DNA from: Burkholderia arboris
Lineage (GTDB): Bacteria > Pseudomonadota > Gammaproteobacteria > Burkholderiales > Burkholderiaceae
Direction: 5' to 3'
DNA: 64,000 bases
Assembly (NCBI RefSeq): GCF_902499125.1
Contig: NZ_CABVPX010000004.1
Coordinates: 186,001 to 250,000 of the forward strand
Part shown: positions 27,712 through 37,584 of the stretch, in pieces
Layout of the letters: each line of letters starts with the position of its first letter
Position numbering within the stretch: the stretch's first letter is position 1
The notes under the pieces: model-generated
Database searches by the model: none
Seen by the model: the letters and a program-made list of their open reading frames with translations, nothing else
What the model was told of the DNA's origin: nothing
Made by a program: the position numbers and the translations under genes

Positions 27712-28122
27712 ATGTCTTCCTCGTTTCGACAGCATGCTCGCCCTTTCCTGAGCGTCTTCATCTCCGCGCTCTGCATCAATGCAATGGCTCAGGCCCCCGC
27801 GTCCGGTCCGGGCGCGGGCCGCTACGTGATCTCGTATATCTGCGGCGACGCACGAATCGACGGAACGGCACCGCTTCCCCCCGACGGCCGGCCCTACAAC
27901 CTGGGCGTGTCGTTTGCTTCCGCCCGTACCGGGCAACCGCTGGCCGACGTGCAGGTACGCCTGCGGCGACATGGCCGCGTACTCGTCGAATTCAACGCAT
28001 CGGGGTCGCGCTGCCTGTTCAGCGTACCGGATGCGAGCTATCGGGTCGAAGGGACCTATCAAGGCGCCACCCAGTTCGCGATCGTCGAGACGGGCGCGCT
28101 CACCACGCAGTTGCGATGGTGA
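27712..28122 (+). CDS. secreted hypothetical protein at head of PNAG operon
   Basis: 136 residues from ATG 27712, which has a strong GGGAGG six bases upstream. Signal peptide FLSVFISALCINAMAQA, then a small beta domain (VSFASARTGQPLADVQVRLRR, VPDASYRVEGTYQG) of the carboxypeptidase-regulatory/transthyretin-like kind, with two Cys (YICGD, SRCLF) able to form a disulfide. Unrecognised as a named family. It is followed at 63 bp by the next gene and so by pgaABCD; a periplasmic or cell-surface accessory role in polysaccharide export is inferred from position. Confidence 0.6.
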   Translation: MSSSFRQHARPFLSVFISALCINAMAQAPASGPGAGRYVISYICGDARIDGTAPLPPDGRPYNLGVSFASARTGQPLADVQVRLRRHGRVLVEFNASGSRCLFSVPDASYRVEGTYQGATQFAIVETGALTTQLRW

Positions 28123-28185
28123 ACGTCGCCTGAATCCACGCCGATCGCGTCATTCACCGCAGCGTATCGAATCGAGGAGCATTGA

Positions 28186-28992
28186 ATGACTCGTGCAGAA
28201 CGACCGGACGACTCACCCGCCCGCCAGCCGAAGCCCTCGTGGGGGCCCGGAAAGAACGCGGCACTCAGCATCGTCGCGTTCGCCGCGATCTTCGGCCTCT
28301 TCGCGTATGCCGAGCGGGACTCGGTGGTCGGCCACGCGAGCATCGCGCACGACATCTCCCGCGTGATCGCCACCGCCGTCGGGAAATACCGCAACGCGAT
28401 CGTGGCGGCGACGTCCCGCGCAACCGGTGCATCCGGCGCGACGGTCGCCACCGCACCCGCATCGACGATTGCACAACCGGTCATGCCGCCCGCGCCGCCG
28501 GTGCCGATTCCGGGACCCTCCGCGTCGACGGCACGCGCGGTGTCGACCGTGCGGGCCGCCCCGATCGTGGTCGAGCCGGAAGCCGCGCCGCGAACCACGC
28601 CATACATCGTTGCAAAACACCGGCAACCGTCCCATGCGACGCCCATGACATTCGCCGCCAATACGGGTGCCGCGCCGGCCTCCGGTCGTGCCATCGCACG
28701 GCACGGCGCGGCGCATCACGCGCAGCGAACCGAAACGCTGGCGGGCACGAGAAAGCGCCTGGACGACACGGCGAAGCCGCGCTCGTATGGCACCGACACG
28801 GCGCGCATGCAGACGGCAAGCGTCACACCTGCGGAACTGGAAGGTGCGCGTGCGCTGGCAAAGGCGCGCTCGTGCGCGCAGATCGACGAATGGAACTGTG
28901 TGGAGCAGAACGCGAGCCGTGCGCTCGCGATCGACCCGAAGAACAGCGAATCGCGCGCGTTGCTTGGACAAGCGATCCGCAATCGCCTGTGA
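28186..28992 (+). CDS. single-pass membrane protein with Pro/Ala linker and Cys-containing C-terminus
   Basis: 268 residues, unrecognised. Cytoplasmic tail of about 23 residues, one membrane helix (ALSIVAFAAIFGLFAYA), a long Ala/Pro/Thr-rich stretch to about 215, and a compact C-terminal helical unit that reads like one TPR repeat (WNCVEQNASRALAIDPKNSESRALLGQA). Two Cys (SCAQIDEWNC) are probably disulfide-bonded in the periplasm. Shine-Dalgarno GAGGAG seven bases before the ATG. Lies 104 bp upstream of pgaA, whose own periplasmic part is TPR-rich, so an assembly partner for PgaA is a reasonable guess. Confidence 0.6.
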   Translation: MTRAERPDDSPARQPKPSWGPGKNAALSIVAFAAIFGLFAYAERDSVVGHASIAHDISRVIATAVGKYRNAIVAATSRATGASGATVATAPASTIAQPVMPPAPPVPIPGPSASTARAVSTVRAAPIVVEPEAAPRTTPYIVAKHRQPSHATPMTFAANTGAAPASGRAIARHGAAHHAQRTETLAGTRKRLDDTAKPRSYGTDTARMQTASVTPAELEGARALAKARSCAQIDEWNCVEQNASRALAIDPKNSESRALLGQAIRNRL

Positions 28993-29096
28993 ACCGGTCG
29001 GATGCCGCCGGGCCTCGCCGCCCGGCGGTGCGACGGCCGGCGACGCGCGTCGTCGGGCGTGCAACCGACGTGATCGTTTCAGAGTGAGGACACACC

Positions 29097-31799
29097 GTGG
29101 ACAGCAATCGGAAACAACAATGCCCCACCGTCGCTCCGCCGAACCGGCGGATCCTCCTGCATGCGCCATTGCTGCTCCTGCTCGTCGCGTCCGGCCCCTG
29201 CTTTGCCGCCGAAGGCGACGCGGAACCGGGCGGCGCGAGAGAAATCGCCGGGGCGGCCCCCGACGCGCTTGCGCCCGACATGCAAGCAGCCGGGACGCCG
29301 ATGAAGATCGCCCTGGGTTCGGGCACGCTGCCCCCTCATGCGCCGACACCGATCGCACAGGCGTCGGATGCGTCGATGCAGATCGCACCGGCACCGAACC
29401 CGGCGATGCCGACCACGGTCGTGGTGGACCCGGACGCGCCGCAGCCGGGTGATCCGGGCCCGGGCGCGACATCGCCGAATACGCCGGCCCCGGTCGCGCA
29501 GGCGTCGAACCCGACGATGCGGCTTGCGCAGGCCTTCGACACCGCGCCTCCGAATACGTCCGCATCGCACGCACAGACGTCGAATGCCCCGATGCAGCTT
29601 GCCCAGGCATCCGGCACCGCGCAGCCGGAGACGCCGGCGCCGGTCGAGCACACGTCGGGCGCCCCGCCGCAGTTCGCCCAGACCGCGACCGCCACGCAGC
29701 CAACCACGCCGACGCCGACCGCGCAGGCCACCGGCACCCCGATGCCGAACTCGCCTGCGCCCGTCACACCGCCCCCCGGCTCGCAACCGCCGTCGTCCCA
29801 GGCACCGAATTCAGCGACACCCGGCGCGCAGCTACCCGGCGAAACGATCCAGCGATCGCAAGGACCCGACGTCGAAACGCCGAATGCGCAGGCGCCGAAT
29901 CTTCATACCGCCGATGTCGCGACGGTGCGCAACGACGTGTTCGGCCTCGCGGCGAGCGGCGGCGCGGTCAAGGCGCTCGATGAAGCGAAGGCCCGGCCCG
30001 ACGCCTTCTCCGCAGTCGACATCGCGCAACTGGAAGAACTGTCGATTCGCCAGCAAGTACGCGGCGGACGCGACAAGTCGCGTTCGATGACGAGTTCGGA
30101 CCGCTTCGACGGGCTCGACAACGCGCTGCGCGCGGCCGACGACCTCGACAGGCGAATGCCGGCCACGCCGGAATACACGCCGGTCCGGACGGCGCTCGCG
30201 GGCGACCGCACGGTCGCCTATGCGGCACGCGGCGACATGAAGACGGCCGTCGCGACGTTCGAGACGATTCCCTCCAACGCGGAAATCTCGATCGACGCGC
30301 TGGCCGCCGTCGGCGATGCGTACCTGTACCTGAGCGAACCGGTCAAGGCCAACGCCGTGTACCGGCGCGCGCTGCAGCAGGCCACCGCGTCGCCGACCGA
30401 CCGCGCGACCCGCGGCTTCCAGTACGGCGCCCGCACGCGTCCGATCGAACTGCGCGAAGGGCTGTTCTGGTCGTACGTCGACCAGGGACGTGCGCCGGAA
30501 GCAAAGCAGGCGCTCGACGAGATGGGCAAGTCGCTGCCGCCCGCCAAACAGGTGACCAGCGTCGGCCCGGAAGAAGGCGACTACCTGCGCTACTACCGGC
30601 TGCGCGCGCAATACCTGATCTTCACGGGTCATGTCGACGAAGGGATCGCCGCGCTCGAACAGCTCGAGAAACAGGTGCCGTTCAACGCGGAGATCCGCGC
30701 CGCGCACGCGGACGCGGTCTCGGGCCAGTCGCATCCGCGTCAGGCGATCTCGATGTATCGCGCATCGCTGACCGATCATCCGGACAGCGTCGAGATGCTC
30801 GCGGGCCTCGGTCGCGCGTCGCTCACGGCAGACGACTACACGGCCGCGAAGACCGTCGACCAGACCCTCGGCAACACGTTCCCGGACAGCGGCGCCGTGC
30901 GCAGCTTCAAGCGCGACTACAACGCGTACCGCAGCCCCGTGTTCACGACCGACCTGAGCTACGAGCACGGCAACAGCGCGCTGGCGGACAACAGCTTCTC
31001 GTCCGACAGCTATGTGTATTCGCAACCGTTCGGTGACAACTGGCGGGTCTTCTCGCATACGTTCTTCGGCTATGCGCAAACCGACAGCGGCAACATCAGC
31101 CGCACGCGGACGGGCATCGGCGGCGACTACCGGCACGGCCCGCTCACCGTGCAGGGCGAAGTCACGCGCTCGCTCGGCACGGACGGCCGAACCGGCGGCC
31201 GCGGGACGGTCGCGTATGCGCTGAACGACTACTGGACGGTCAGCGCCGGGCTCGACACCAACGACAATTCGCTGCCGTGGAAGGCCTATGCCGCTCACAT
31301 CTGGGGACGCTCCGCGAACGTCGAGGTCGTGTATCGCCAGAACGACCGCCGCCAGGTCAAGCTAAGCTACGGCGTGAGCCGCTACAGCGATTCGAACCTG
31401 CACCAGGAGATCGCGGCGAACGTCACGCAGCGCGTGTACACGTCCGCGAACCAGCTCGTCAACGTATCGCTGGATCTCGGTACCGACAGCAACACGCGCC
31501 AGGACGCACCCTACTTCAACCCGGGTCGCGACTATGCGGCCGCGGCAACCGCCATGCACCAGCTGACGCTGTGGAAGAAAGGCGACATGTCGCTGCAGCA
31601 GCGCGTGTCGGTGTCCGGCGGCGTGTACAACGAGCGCGGCTTCGGCACCAGTCCACTGTGGAGCGCGCGCCTCGAGCACGCGTGGACGTTCAAGCACGAC
31701 ATCACGCTGACCTACGGCGTCGAAGTCAGCAGCCACGCGTACGACGGCCAGCGCGAACGCTCCGAAACCGGCTTCCTGTCGGTCAACCTGCCGTTCTAG
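29097..31799 (+). CDS. pgaA: poly-beta-1,6-N-acetylglucosamine export porin PgaA
   Basis: Outer-membrane secretin for PNAG. 900 residues; the E. coli protein is about 807. Start GTG 29097 after GAGGA. Signal peptide LLLLLVASGPCFA. Residues about 40-265 are an unusual Pro/Ala/Gln-rich, degenerate repeat region (APxxxAQASxxPMQxAQA pattern). About 270-605 is the TPR superhelix that contacts deacetylated polymer. About 611-900 is the 16-strand barrel, ending in VNLPF with the terminal Phe required for outer-membrane assembly. The barrel shows PgaA family sequence (SYEHGNSALADNSF, YSQPFGDNWRVFSH). Next gene starts 15 bp later. Confidence 0.92.
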   Translation: MDSNRKQQCPTVAPPNRRILLHAPLLLLLVASGPCFAAEGDAEPGGAREIAGAAPDALAPDMQAAGTPMKIALGSGTLPPHAPTPIAQASDASMQIAPAPNPAMPTTVVVDPDAPQPGDPGPGATSPNTPAPVAQASNPTMRLAQAFDTAPPNTSASHAQTSNAPMQLAQASGTAQPETPAPVEHTSGAPPQFAQTATATQPTTPTPTAQATGTPMPNSPAPVTPPPGSQPPSSQAPNSATPGAQLPGETIQRSQGPDVETPNAQAPNLHTADVATVRNDVFGLAASGGAVKALDEAKARPDAFSAVDIAQLEELSIRQQVRGGRDKSRSMTSSDRFDGLDNALRAADDLDRRMPATPEYTPVRTALAGDRTVAYAARGDMKTAVATFETIPSNAEISIDALAAVGDAYLYLSEPVKANAVYRRALQQATASPTDRATRGFQYGARTRPIELREGLFWSYVDQGRAPEAKQALDEMGKSLPPAKQVTSVGPEEGDYLRYYRLRAQYLIFTGHVDEGIAALEQLEKQVPFNAEIRAAHADAVSGQSHPRQAISMYRASLTDHPDSVEMLAGLGRASLTADDYTAAKTVDQTLGNTFPDSGAVRSFKRDYNAYRSPVFTTDLSYEHGNSALADNSFSSDSYVYSQPFGDNWRVFSHTFFGYAQTDSGNISRTRTGIGGDYRHGPLTVQGEVTRSLGTDGRTGGRGTVAYALNDYWTVSAGLDTNDNSLPWKAYAAHIWGRSANVEVVYRQNDRRQVKLSYGVSRYSDSNLHQEIAANVTQRVYTSANQLVNVSLDLGTDSNTRQDAPYFNPGRDYAAAATAMHQLTLWKKGDMSLQQRVSVSGGVYNERGFGTSPLWSARLEHAWTFKHDITLTYGVEVSSHAYDGQRERSETGFLSVNLPF

Positions 31800-31814
31800 C
31801 AAGGAGATCGCGCA

Positions 31815-33908
31815 ATGCAAACCAGACGGACCTTCATGTGCGGATGCCTCGGCACGTTTGCCGCCTGTTCGTTGTTCCCGGGCGTGACGAACGCCAAGAT
31901 GATCGACCTGCTGCCGCCGTCCGATCCGGCCGACGGCAAGACATTTCGCGTGATCTGCATGCACGATGTGCGCGACAACCTGATGGCGTCGTTTTCGTCG
32001 CCGACGGCGATGGTCGATCCGTTCGCGGTCGATACCGGTACGCTGACCGCGATCTTCTCGTGGCTGCAGACCAACAACTACCACACCGTCACGGTCAGGC
32101 AGATCGAGGAGTCGCGGCACGGCGGCAGGCCGCTGCCGCCGCGCGCGGTGCTGCTCACGTTCGACGACGGCTTTCGCAGCCACTACACGAAGGTGCTGCC
32201 GCTGCTCGAGCGCTTCAAGTATCCGGCCGTGATGGGCATCGTCACCGCGTGGATCGATACGCCACCGGATACGCCGATCCGCATCAGCGACAAGGTCCAG
32301 GTGCCGCGCGACTACTTCATGTCGTGGGACGAAGTGAAGCAGCTCGGCCAGTCGCACCTCGTCGAGCTCGGCTGCCACACCCACAACCTCCATCATGGCG
32401 CGATCGCGAATCCGCAAGGCAACGAGTTGCCGGCGACCACCTCGCACCTCTACCTGCAGGACCAGAAACGTTATGAAACCGATGCCGAATTCCAGGCGCG
32501 CGTGCACGACGACCTGCAGACATGCGTGCGGCAGATCCACGAACACACGGGCATCGTCGCACGCTCGATGGTGTGGCCCTACGGCGCGGAAAACCAGCCG
32601 GTGCGCCAGATATCGACGTCGCTCGGCATGGACATCCAGTTCAGCCTCGATGCCGGCCCGAATACGCCGGACGTGCCGCTGGACCGGCTGAGACGGATCC
32701 TGATGATGTACGACGTCGATATCGGCGGGTTCGAACGCTCGATGCGCGAGCCGGCGTCCAACCGCGGCGACGTCGACGTGCCGGAGCGCACCGTGCAGGT
32801 CGATCTCGACCAGGTCTACGATCCCGATCCCGCGCGCCAGGAAGCGAATCTCGGCAAGCTGATCGAGCGTATCTACCGGATGCAGCCCAAATCGGTGTAT
32901 CTGCAGGCGTTTGCGGACCCGAAGGGCACCGGCGTGGCCGAATCGGTGTATTTCCCGAACCGGCACCTGCCGATGCGCGCCGACCTGTTCTCGCGCGCCG
33001 CGTGGCAGCTCAATACGCGCTCCAACGTGCAGGTGTACGCGTGGATGCCGGTGCTCGCGTTCCGGCCGCCGGCCGACAAGCAGCGCGGGCTCGAGGCCGT
33101 CAGCGCATACGGCGGCGCGCCGGCCCGCGAGAGCGGCACGCGCGTGTTCCGGCTGAGCCCGTTCGATCCGGATGCGCGGCTGATGATCCAGCAGATCTAC
33201 GAGGATCTCAGCAAGCACGCGTCGTTCAGCGGCATCCTGTTCAGCGACGACGCCGTGCTCGACGACTACGAGGATGCGGGCCAGCACGCGCTGCGCACCT
33301 ATTCGCAATGGGGGCTGCCGGCCGACGTCGGCAAGATCCGCGAGAACCCCGACCTGATGAAGCGCTGGACGCGCGAGAAATCGCGTTATCTGATCGACCT
33401 GACCCGGCAGCTCGAGCAGATCGTGCTGGCGCACCAGAACGTCGGCGACGTGCTGACCGCGCGCAACATCTTCGCGCTGCCGGTGCTCAAGCCCGAGTCG
33501 GAAGCGTGGTATGCGCAGAACTACGACGATTTCCTCGCCACCTACGACTACGTCGCGCTGATGGCGATGCCGTACATGGAGCAGGCGAAGGATCCCGAAG
33601 GCTGGCTGGACCAGCTCGTGCGGGCCGTGCGCGCGAAGCAGCGCGGGCTGCAACGCACCGTGTTCGAACTGCAGTCGTACGACTGGCACGCACACAAGGA
33701 CGTGCCGGCCAGCACGCTGCTCGCCCAGATGCGACGGCTACGCAGCGAGGGCGCCGTGAACTTCGGGTACTACCCGGACAACTTCCTGAACGGCCAGCCG
33801 GAGCTCGACACGATGCGCGACGTGATGTCGCTGAAGTCACGCCTCGACGCCACCTCGATCAACGCGCTGATGCAGATGCAGCAGTCGCACGGAGCAAAGA
33901 CGCCATGA
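31815..33908 (+). CDS. pgaB: PNAG N-deacetylase PgaB
   Basis: 697 residues. Polysaccharide deacetylase domain first: catalytic Asp pair in LLTFDDGF (about 112-119) and metal His residues in GCHTHNLHHG (about 184-193). Then a GH153-type hydrolase domain (about 310-690) with acidic FSDDAVLDDYEDA. Deacetylates PNAG in the periplasm so that it can be exported, and can cleave deacetylated polymer. The N-terminus has both a twin-Arg motif (TRRTF) and a FAAC lipobox-like sequence, so the anchoring route is uncertain. Shine-Dalgarno AAGGAG; the stop overlaps pgaC (ATGA). Confidence 0.95.
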   Translation: MQTRRTFMCGCLGTFAACSLFPGVTNAKMIDLLPPSDPADGKTFRVICMHDVRDNLMASFSSPTAMVDPFAVDTGTLTAIFSWLQTNNYHTVTVRQIEESRHGGRPLPPRAVLLTFDDGFRSHYTKVLPLLERFKYPAVMGIVTAWIDTPPDTPIRISDKVQVPRDYFMSWDEVKQLGQSHLVELGCHTHNLHHGAIANPQGNELPATTSHLYLQDQKRYETDAEFQARVHDDLQTCVRQIHEHTGIVARSMVWPYGAENQPVRQISTSLGMDIQFSLDAGPNTPDVPLDRLRRILMMYDVDIGGFERSMREPASNRGDVDVPERTVQVDLDQVYDPDPARQEANLGKLIERIYRMQPKSVYLQAFADPKGTGVAESVYFPNRHLPMRADLFSRAAWQLNTRSNVQVYAWMPVLAFRPPADKQRGLEAVSAYGGAPARESGTRVFRLSPFDPDARLMIQQIYEDLSKHASFSGILFSDDAVLDDYEDAGQHALRTYSQWGLPADVGKIRENPDLMKRWTREKSRYLIDLTRQLEQIVLAHQNVGDVLTARNIFALPVLKPESEAWYAQNYDDFLATYDYVALMAMPYMEQAKDPEGWLDQLVRAVRAKQRGLQRTVFELQSYDWHAHKDVPASTLLAQMRRLRSEGAVNFGYYPDNFLNGQPELDTMRDVMSLKSRLDATSINALMQMQQSHGAKTP

Positions 33909-35176
33909 CCACCCACGGCATCATCCAGCGCCTGCAGGATTTCGTCTTCTACTACCCGTTCTTCATGTCGTATCTGTGGATGATCGGCGGCGTCGTGCAC
34001 TACTTCCTGCTGGAAGAAGGCCGCGAGCTGTCGACACGGACGATCGCGTCGAGCGGCATCCCGAAGATCTCGATCATCGTGCCCTGCTTCAACGAAGCCG
34101 CGAACGCGCGCAGCGTGATCAGCCACCTGACCCGGATGCAGTATCCGAACTACGACATCATCGCGGTCAATGACGGCAGCCAGGATCGCACCGGCGAGAT
34201 CCTCAACGAGCTGGCCGTCGAGATTCCGCGGCTGCTCGTGATCCATCACGCACGTAACGAAGGCAAGGCGGTCGGGCTCACCACCGCGGCCGCGATATCC
34301 AACGCGGAGTACCTGCTCTGCATCGACGGCGACGCGCTGCTCGCGCACGATGCGATCGGCTGGATGCTCGAGCACTTCCTGACCGACCCGGGCGTCGGCG
34401 CCGTGACCGGCAACCCGCGCATCCGCACGCGCACGTCGCTGCTCGGCCGCATGCAGGTCGGCGAATTCTCGTCGATCGTCGGGCTGATCAAGCGCACGCA
34501 GCAGGTGTACGGCCGCATCTTCACGGTGTCGGGCGTCATCACGATGTTCCGCAAGACCGCACTCGCCGACGTCGGCTACTGGAGCTCGGACATGCTGACC
34601 GAGGACATCGACATCAGCTGGAAGCTGCAGTGCCGCGACTGGCGCGTCGTGTACGAGCCGCATGCGCTGAGCTGGATCCTGATGCCCGAGACGCTGAAGG
34701 GCCTTTACCGGCAGCGGCTGCGCTGGTCGAAAGGCGGCATCCAGGTGCTGATGAAATATGCAGGCACGCTCGCGCGGCCGACGCAGATGATGATGTGGCC
34801 GCTGTTCGTCGAATACCTGATCGGCATCGCGTGGGCCTATTCGATGTCGTTCATCCTGCTGCTCGCGCTGGTCGACGTCGTCTACCCGTTGCCGCCGAGC
34901 TGGCACGTATCGGTCGTGCCGCACTGGCACGGAATGCTGCTGGTCGCCACCTGCATCCTGCAGCTGATCATCGGCAGCATGATCGATCGTCAGTATGACG
35001 AAAAACTCCTGATGTATTTCCTGGACACCATCTGGTATCCCGTTGCTTTCTGGCTGATCAGCATGATCACCACCGTCGTCGCCCTGCCGGCCGTCGTGCT
35101 GCGGGGCCGCGGCAAGCGGGCCGTATGGGTCAGCCCCGACCGAGGCATTCAACATGAAGAACGCGCCGATTATTGA
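33905..35176 (+). CDS. pgaC: PNAG synthase PgaC (GT2 glycosyltransferase)
   Basis: 423 residues. Inner-membrane processive beta-1,6-GlcNAc transferase using UDP-GlcNAc. N-terminal membrane helix (FFMSYLWMIGGVVHYFLL), GT2 domain with VNDGSQDRTGE, DGDALL, catalytic TEDIDISWKLQ and the QRLRW product motif, then about three C-terminal helices. Needs PgaD and, in known systems, cyclic di-GMP for activity. ATG 33905 overlaps the pgaB stop by four bases. The last 23 bases overlap pgaD. Confidence 0.96.
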   Translation: MTTHGIIQRLQDFVFYYPFFMSYLWMIGGVVHYFLLEEGRELSTRTIASSGIPKISIIVPCFNEAANARSVISHLTRMQYPNYDIIAVNDGSQDRTGEILNELAVEIPRLLVIHHARNEGKAVGLTTAAAISNAEYLLCIDGDALLAHDAIGWMLEHFLTDPGVGAVTGNPRIRTRTSLLGRMQVGEFSSIVGLIKRTQQVYGRIFTVSGVITMFRKTALADVGYWSSDMLTEDIDISWKLQCRDWRVVYEPHALSWILMPETLKGLYRQRLRWSKGGIQVLMKYAGTLARPTQMMMWPLFVEYLIGIAWAYSMSFILLLALVDVVYPLPPSWHVSVVPHWHGMLLVATCILQLIIGSMIDRQYDEKLLMYFLDTIWYPVAFWLISMITTVVALPAVVLRGRGKRAVWVSPDRGIQHEERADY

Positions 35177-35642
35177 CCTTTCCCTGCGCACGCCGCGCGA
35201 AATGATCGCCGAACGCGGCCGCATCGCCGGCTCCGTGCTGGTCGTCTGGTTCCGCCTCGTGCGGCCGGCGCTGGTCGGAGCCGTGTGGGCGTCGATCTGC
35301 ATCTATACGTACCGCTACCTGCTGCCGTTCAACCAGGCCGAGATGCCGATCGAACAGATGGTGTTCTACGCGACCGCGATCGCGACCATCGCGGGCACGA
35401 TCGTCACGTGGCTGATCGCGGGGCGCGTCGTGCATCCGCTCGCCTACCGGCTGCGCGTGTCGAAGATGCTGCGGCGCTCGGCCAGCGCGAAGGTGCGCTC
35501 GGTGCCGGCCACCGCGCTGGCCGGCGCCCGCCGGCGTGGCGCGCGACGCACGACACGCATTCTCGTCGCGTCGCACGACGCGAACGGCTCCATTTCCGGC
35601 ATCGAATGGGTCGCCCACGCGGGGCCGCAGCCCCGCGAGTAA
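35154..35642 (+). CDS. pgaD: PNAG biosynthesis protein PgaD
   Basis: 162 residues. Two membrane helices (about 36-56 and about 70-90) separated by a short loop, with basic cytoplasmic ends, the layout of PgaD, the PgaC partner that forms the cyclic di-GMP-binding interface. PgaD proteins diverge quickly in sequence and are recognised mainly by position and topology. The C-terminal about 60 residues are Arg-rich. Starts inside the end of pgaC. 118 bp, with an imperfect GC hairpin, separate it from glmS. Confidence 0.85.
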   Translation: MKNAPIIDLSLRTPREMIAERGRIAGSVLVVWFRLVRPALVGAVWASICIYTYRYLLPFNQAEMPIEQMVFYATAIATIAGTIVTWLIAGRVVHPLAYRLRVSKMLRRSASAKVRSVPATALAGARRRGARRTTRILVASHDANGSISGIEWVAHAGPQPRE

Positions 35643-35760
35643 GTCAGCGGAGACGCGCCGCCGCGCACGGGACGCCATCCGTGCGGCGCGGCGCCGCTCC
35701 TGACGCCGCGCTGCCATGCATCGCCGGCAGGCCGGCAACTTCTTCTGGACGAGGTGAATC

Positions 35761-37584
35761 ATGTGCGGAATCGTCGGAGCAAGCGGCCTGAACAATCAGG
35801 TGCCGCAACTGGTCAATGCGTTGAGCCGGCTCGAATATCGCGGCTACGATTCGTGCGGCATCGCCGTGCAGGGCGACGGCCGTCTGCGCAGCGAACGCAC
35901 GTTGCGGCGCGTGACGGACCTGCAGGCGCGCGTGCTGACGCTCGGCCTGGAAGCGCAGACCTGCATCGCGCATACCCGCTGGGCGACGCATGGCGCACCT
36001 TCGGAAACGAACGCGCATCCGATCATGTCCGGCGACACGATCGCGGTCGTGCACAACGGGATCATCGAGAATCACGACGCGCTGCGCGTCGAGCTGCGTG
36101 AACGCGGCTACACGTTTCGCGGCCAGACCGACACCGAGGTGATCGCGCACCTGATCCACAGCGTCTATCGCGACGACCTGTTCGACGCGGTCGTGCGCGC
36201 CGTCAAACGGCTGCACGGCGCGTATGCGATCGCGGTGCTGAGCGCACGCGAGCCGCAACGCCTCGTCGCCGCGCGCGCCGGCTCGCCGCTCGTGATCGGC
36301 ATCGGCGCCGATCAGAACTACCTCGCGTCGGACTGCGCGGCGCTCGGCGACCTGACCGACCGTTTCGTCTACCTCGAAGACGGCGATGTCGCGCTGATCA
36401 CGCCGGACCGCATCGCCGTGGTCGACTCGGGCGGGCATGAAGCCCGGCGCCCGCTCTGTGAAGTGAAGGCGCGCGAAGGCGACGCCGCGCTCGGTCCGTA
36501 CCAGCACTTCATGCAGAAGGAAATCTTCGAGCAGCCGAAGGCGATCGACAGCACGCTCGACGGCATCGACACGATCTCGCCGGCGCTGTTCGATGCGACC
36601 GACGGCGCGCGCGCGCTGTTGTCGAGAGTCAGGAGCGTGCTGCTGCTCGGCTGCGGCACCAGCTACTACGCGGGCCTGACCGCGAAATACTGGCTGGAGA
36701 GCATCGCCGGCATTCCCGCGCAGGTCGAGATCGCCAGCGAATTCCGCTACCGCGACACGGTGGCCGATCCGCGCACGCTCGTCGTCGGCATCTCGCAGTC
36801 GGGCGAAACGGCCGACACGATCGGCGCGCTCGAACAGGCGCGCGCGATGGGTCAGGCGCTGTCGATGGCGATCTGCAACGTCGCGACCAGCACGATCGCG
36901 CGCAACGCGCCGCTGCGGTTTCTCACGCGAGCCGGTATCGAGCTCGGCGTCGCGTCGACCAAGGCGTTCACGACGCAGCTCGTCGCGCTGTTCGTGCTGA
37001 CGCTGACGCTGGCGCAACAGCGCGGCCGGCTCGACGCGGCGCACGTCGCGATGCACCTGAAGCAGTTGCGTGCGCTGTCCGGCCGCATCAGCCACGCACT
37101 TGCGCTGGAAACGCAGATCATGGGCTGGGCCGCGAAGTTCGCGCACACCGAGAACGCGCTGTTCCTCGGGCGCGGCATCCATTTCCCGATCGCGATGGAA
37201 GGCGCGCTGAAGCTCAAGGAAGTGTCGTACATCCACGCGGAAGGCTATGCGGCCGGCGAGCTGAAGCACGGCCCGCTCGCACTCGTCACGAGCGCGATGC
37301 CGGTCGTCACGATCGCGCCGGACGACCGCCTGTTCCAGAAGCTGAAGTCCAACATGGCCGAGGTTCGCGCGCGCGGCGGCCGGCTCTACGTGCTGGCCGG
37401 CAACCAGCTCGAAATCGACGCCGACCGCGACACGCACCTGATCCGCGTACGCGAGTCGGGCGACCTGCTGTCGCCGATCGTCAACGTGATCCCGCTGCAG
37501 CTGCTCGCCTATCACGTCGGCTGCGCGCGCGGCGCCGACGTCGACAAGCCGCGCAACCTCGCGAAATCGGTGACCGTCGAATGA
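35761..37584 (+). CDS. glmS: glutamine--fructose-6-phosphate aminotransferase (isomerising)
   Basis: 607 residues. Makes glucosamine-6-phosphate from fructose-6-phosphate and glutamine, the first committed step to UDP-GlcNAc. N-terminal glutaminase with nucleophile Cys2 (CGIVGASG) and [17 protein letters not shown]; two SIS isomerase domains ([26 protein letters not shown]); C-terminal [16 protein letters not shown] 35761 is preceded by GAGGTG. Embedded between pgaD and a coupled secreted protein gene, so very likely a dedicated copy that boosts precursor supply when PNAG is made; the housekeeping glmS should be elsewhere. Confidence 0.95.
   Translation: MCGIVGASGLNNQVPQLVNALSRLEYRGYDSCGIAVQGDGRLRSERTLRRVTDLQARVLTLGLEAQTCIAHTRWATHGAPSETNAHPIMSGDTIAVVHNGIIENHDALRVELRERGYTFRGQTDTEVIAHLIHSVYRDDLFDAVVRAVKRLHGAYAIAVLSAREPQRLVAARAGSPLVIGIGADQNYLASDCAALGDLTDRFVYLEDGDVALITPDRIAVVDSGGHEARRPLCEVKAREGDAALGPYQHFMQKEIFEQPKAIDSTLDGIDTISPALFDATDGARALLSRVRSVLLLGCGTSYYAGLTAKYWLESIAGIPAQVEIASEFRYRDTVADPRTLVVGISQSGETADTIGALEQARAMGQALSMAICNVATSTIARNAPLRFLTRAGIELGVASTKAFTTQLVALFVLTLTLAQQRGRLDAAHVAMHLKQLRALSGRISHALALETQIMGWAAKFAHTENALFLGRGIHFPIAMEGALKLKEVSYIHAEGYAAGELKHGPLALVTSAMPVVTIAPDDRLFQKLKSNMAEVRARGGRLYVLAGNQLEIDADRDTHLIRVRESGDLLSPIVNVIPLQLLAYHVGCARGADVDKPRNLAKSVTVE

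Noticed and set aside
29330..29800. CRISPR-like or tandem DNA repeats
   Set aside because: The apparent periodicity is the degenerate Pro/Ala/Gln protein repeat of PgaA; unit length and sequence vary and no spacer structure exists.
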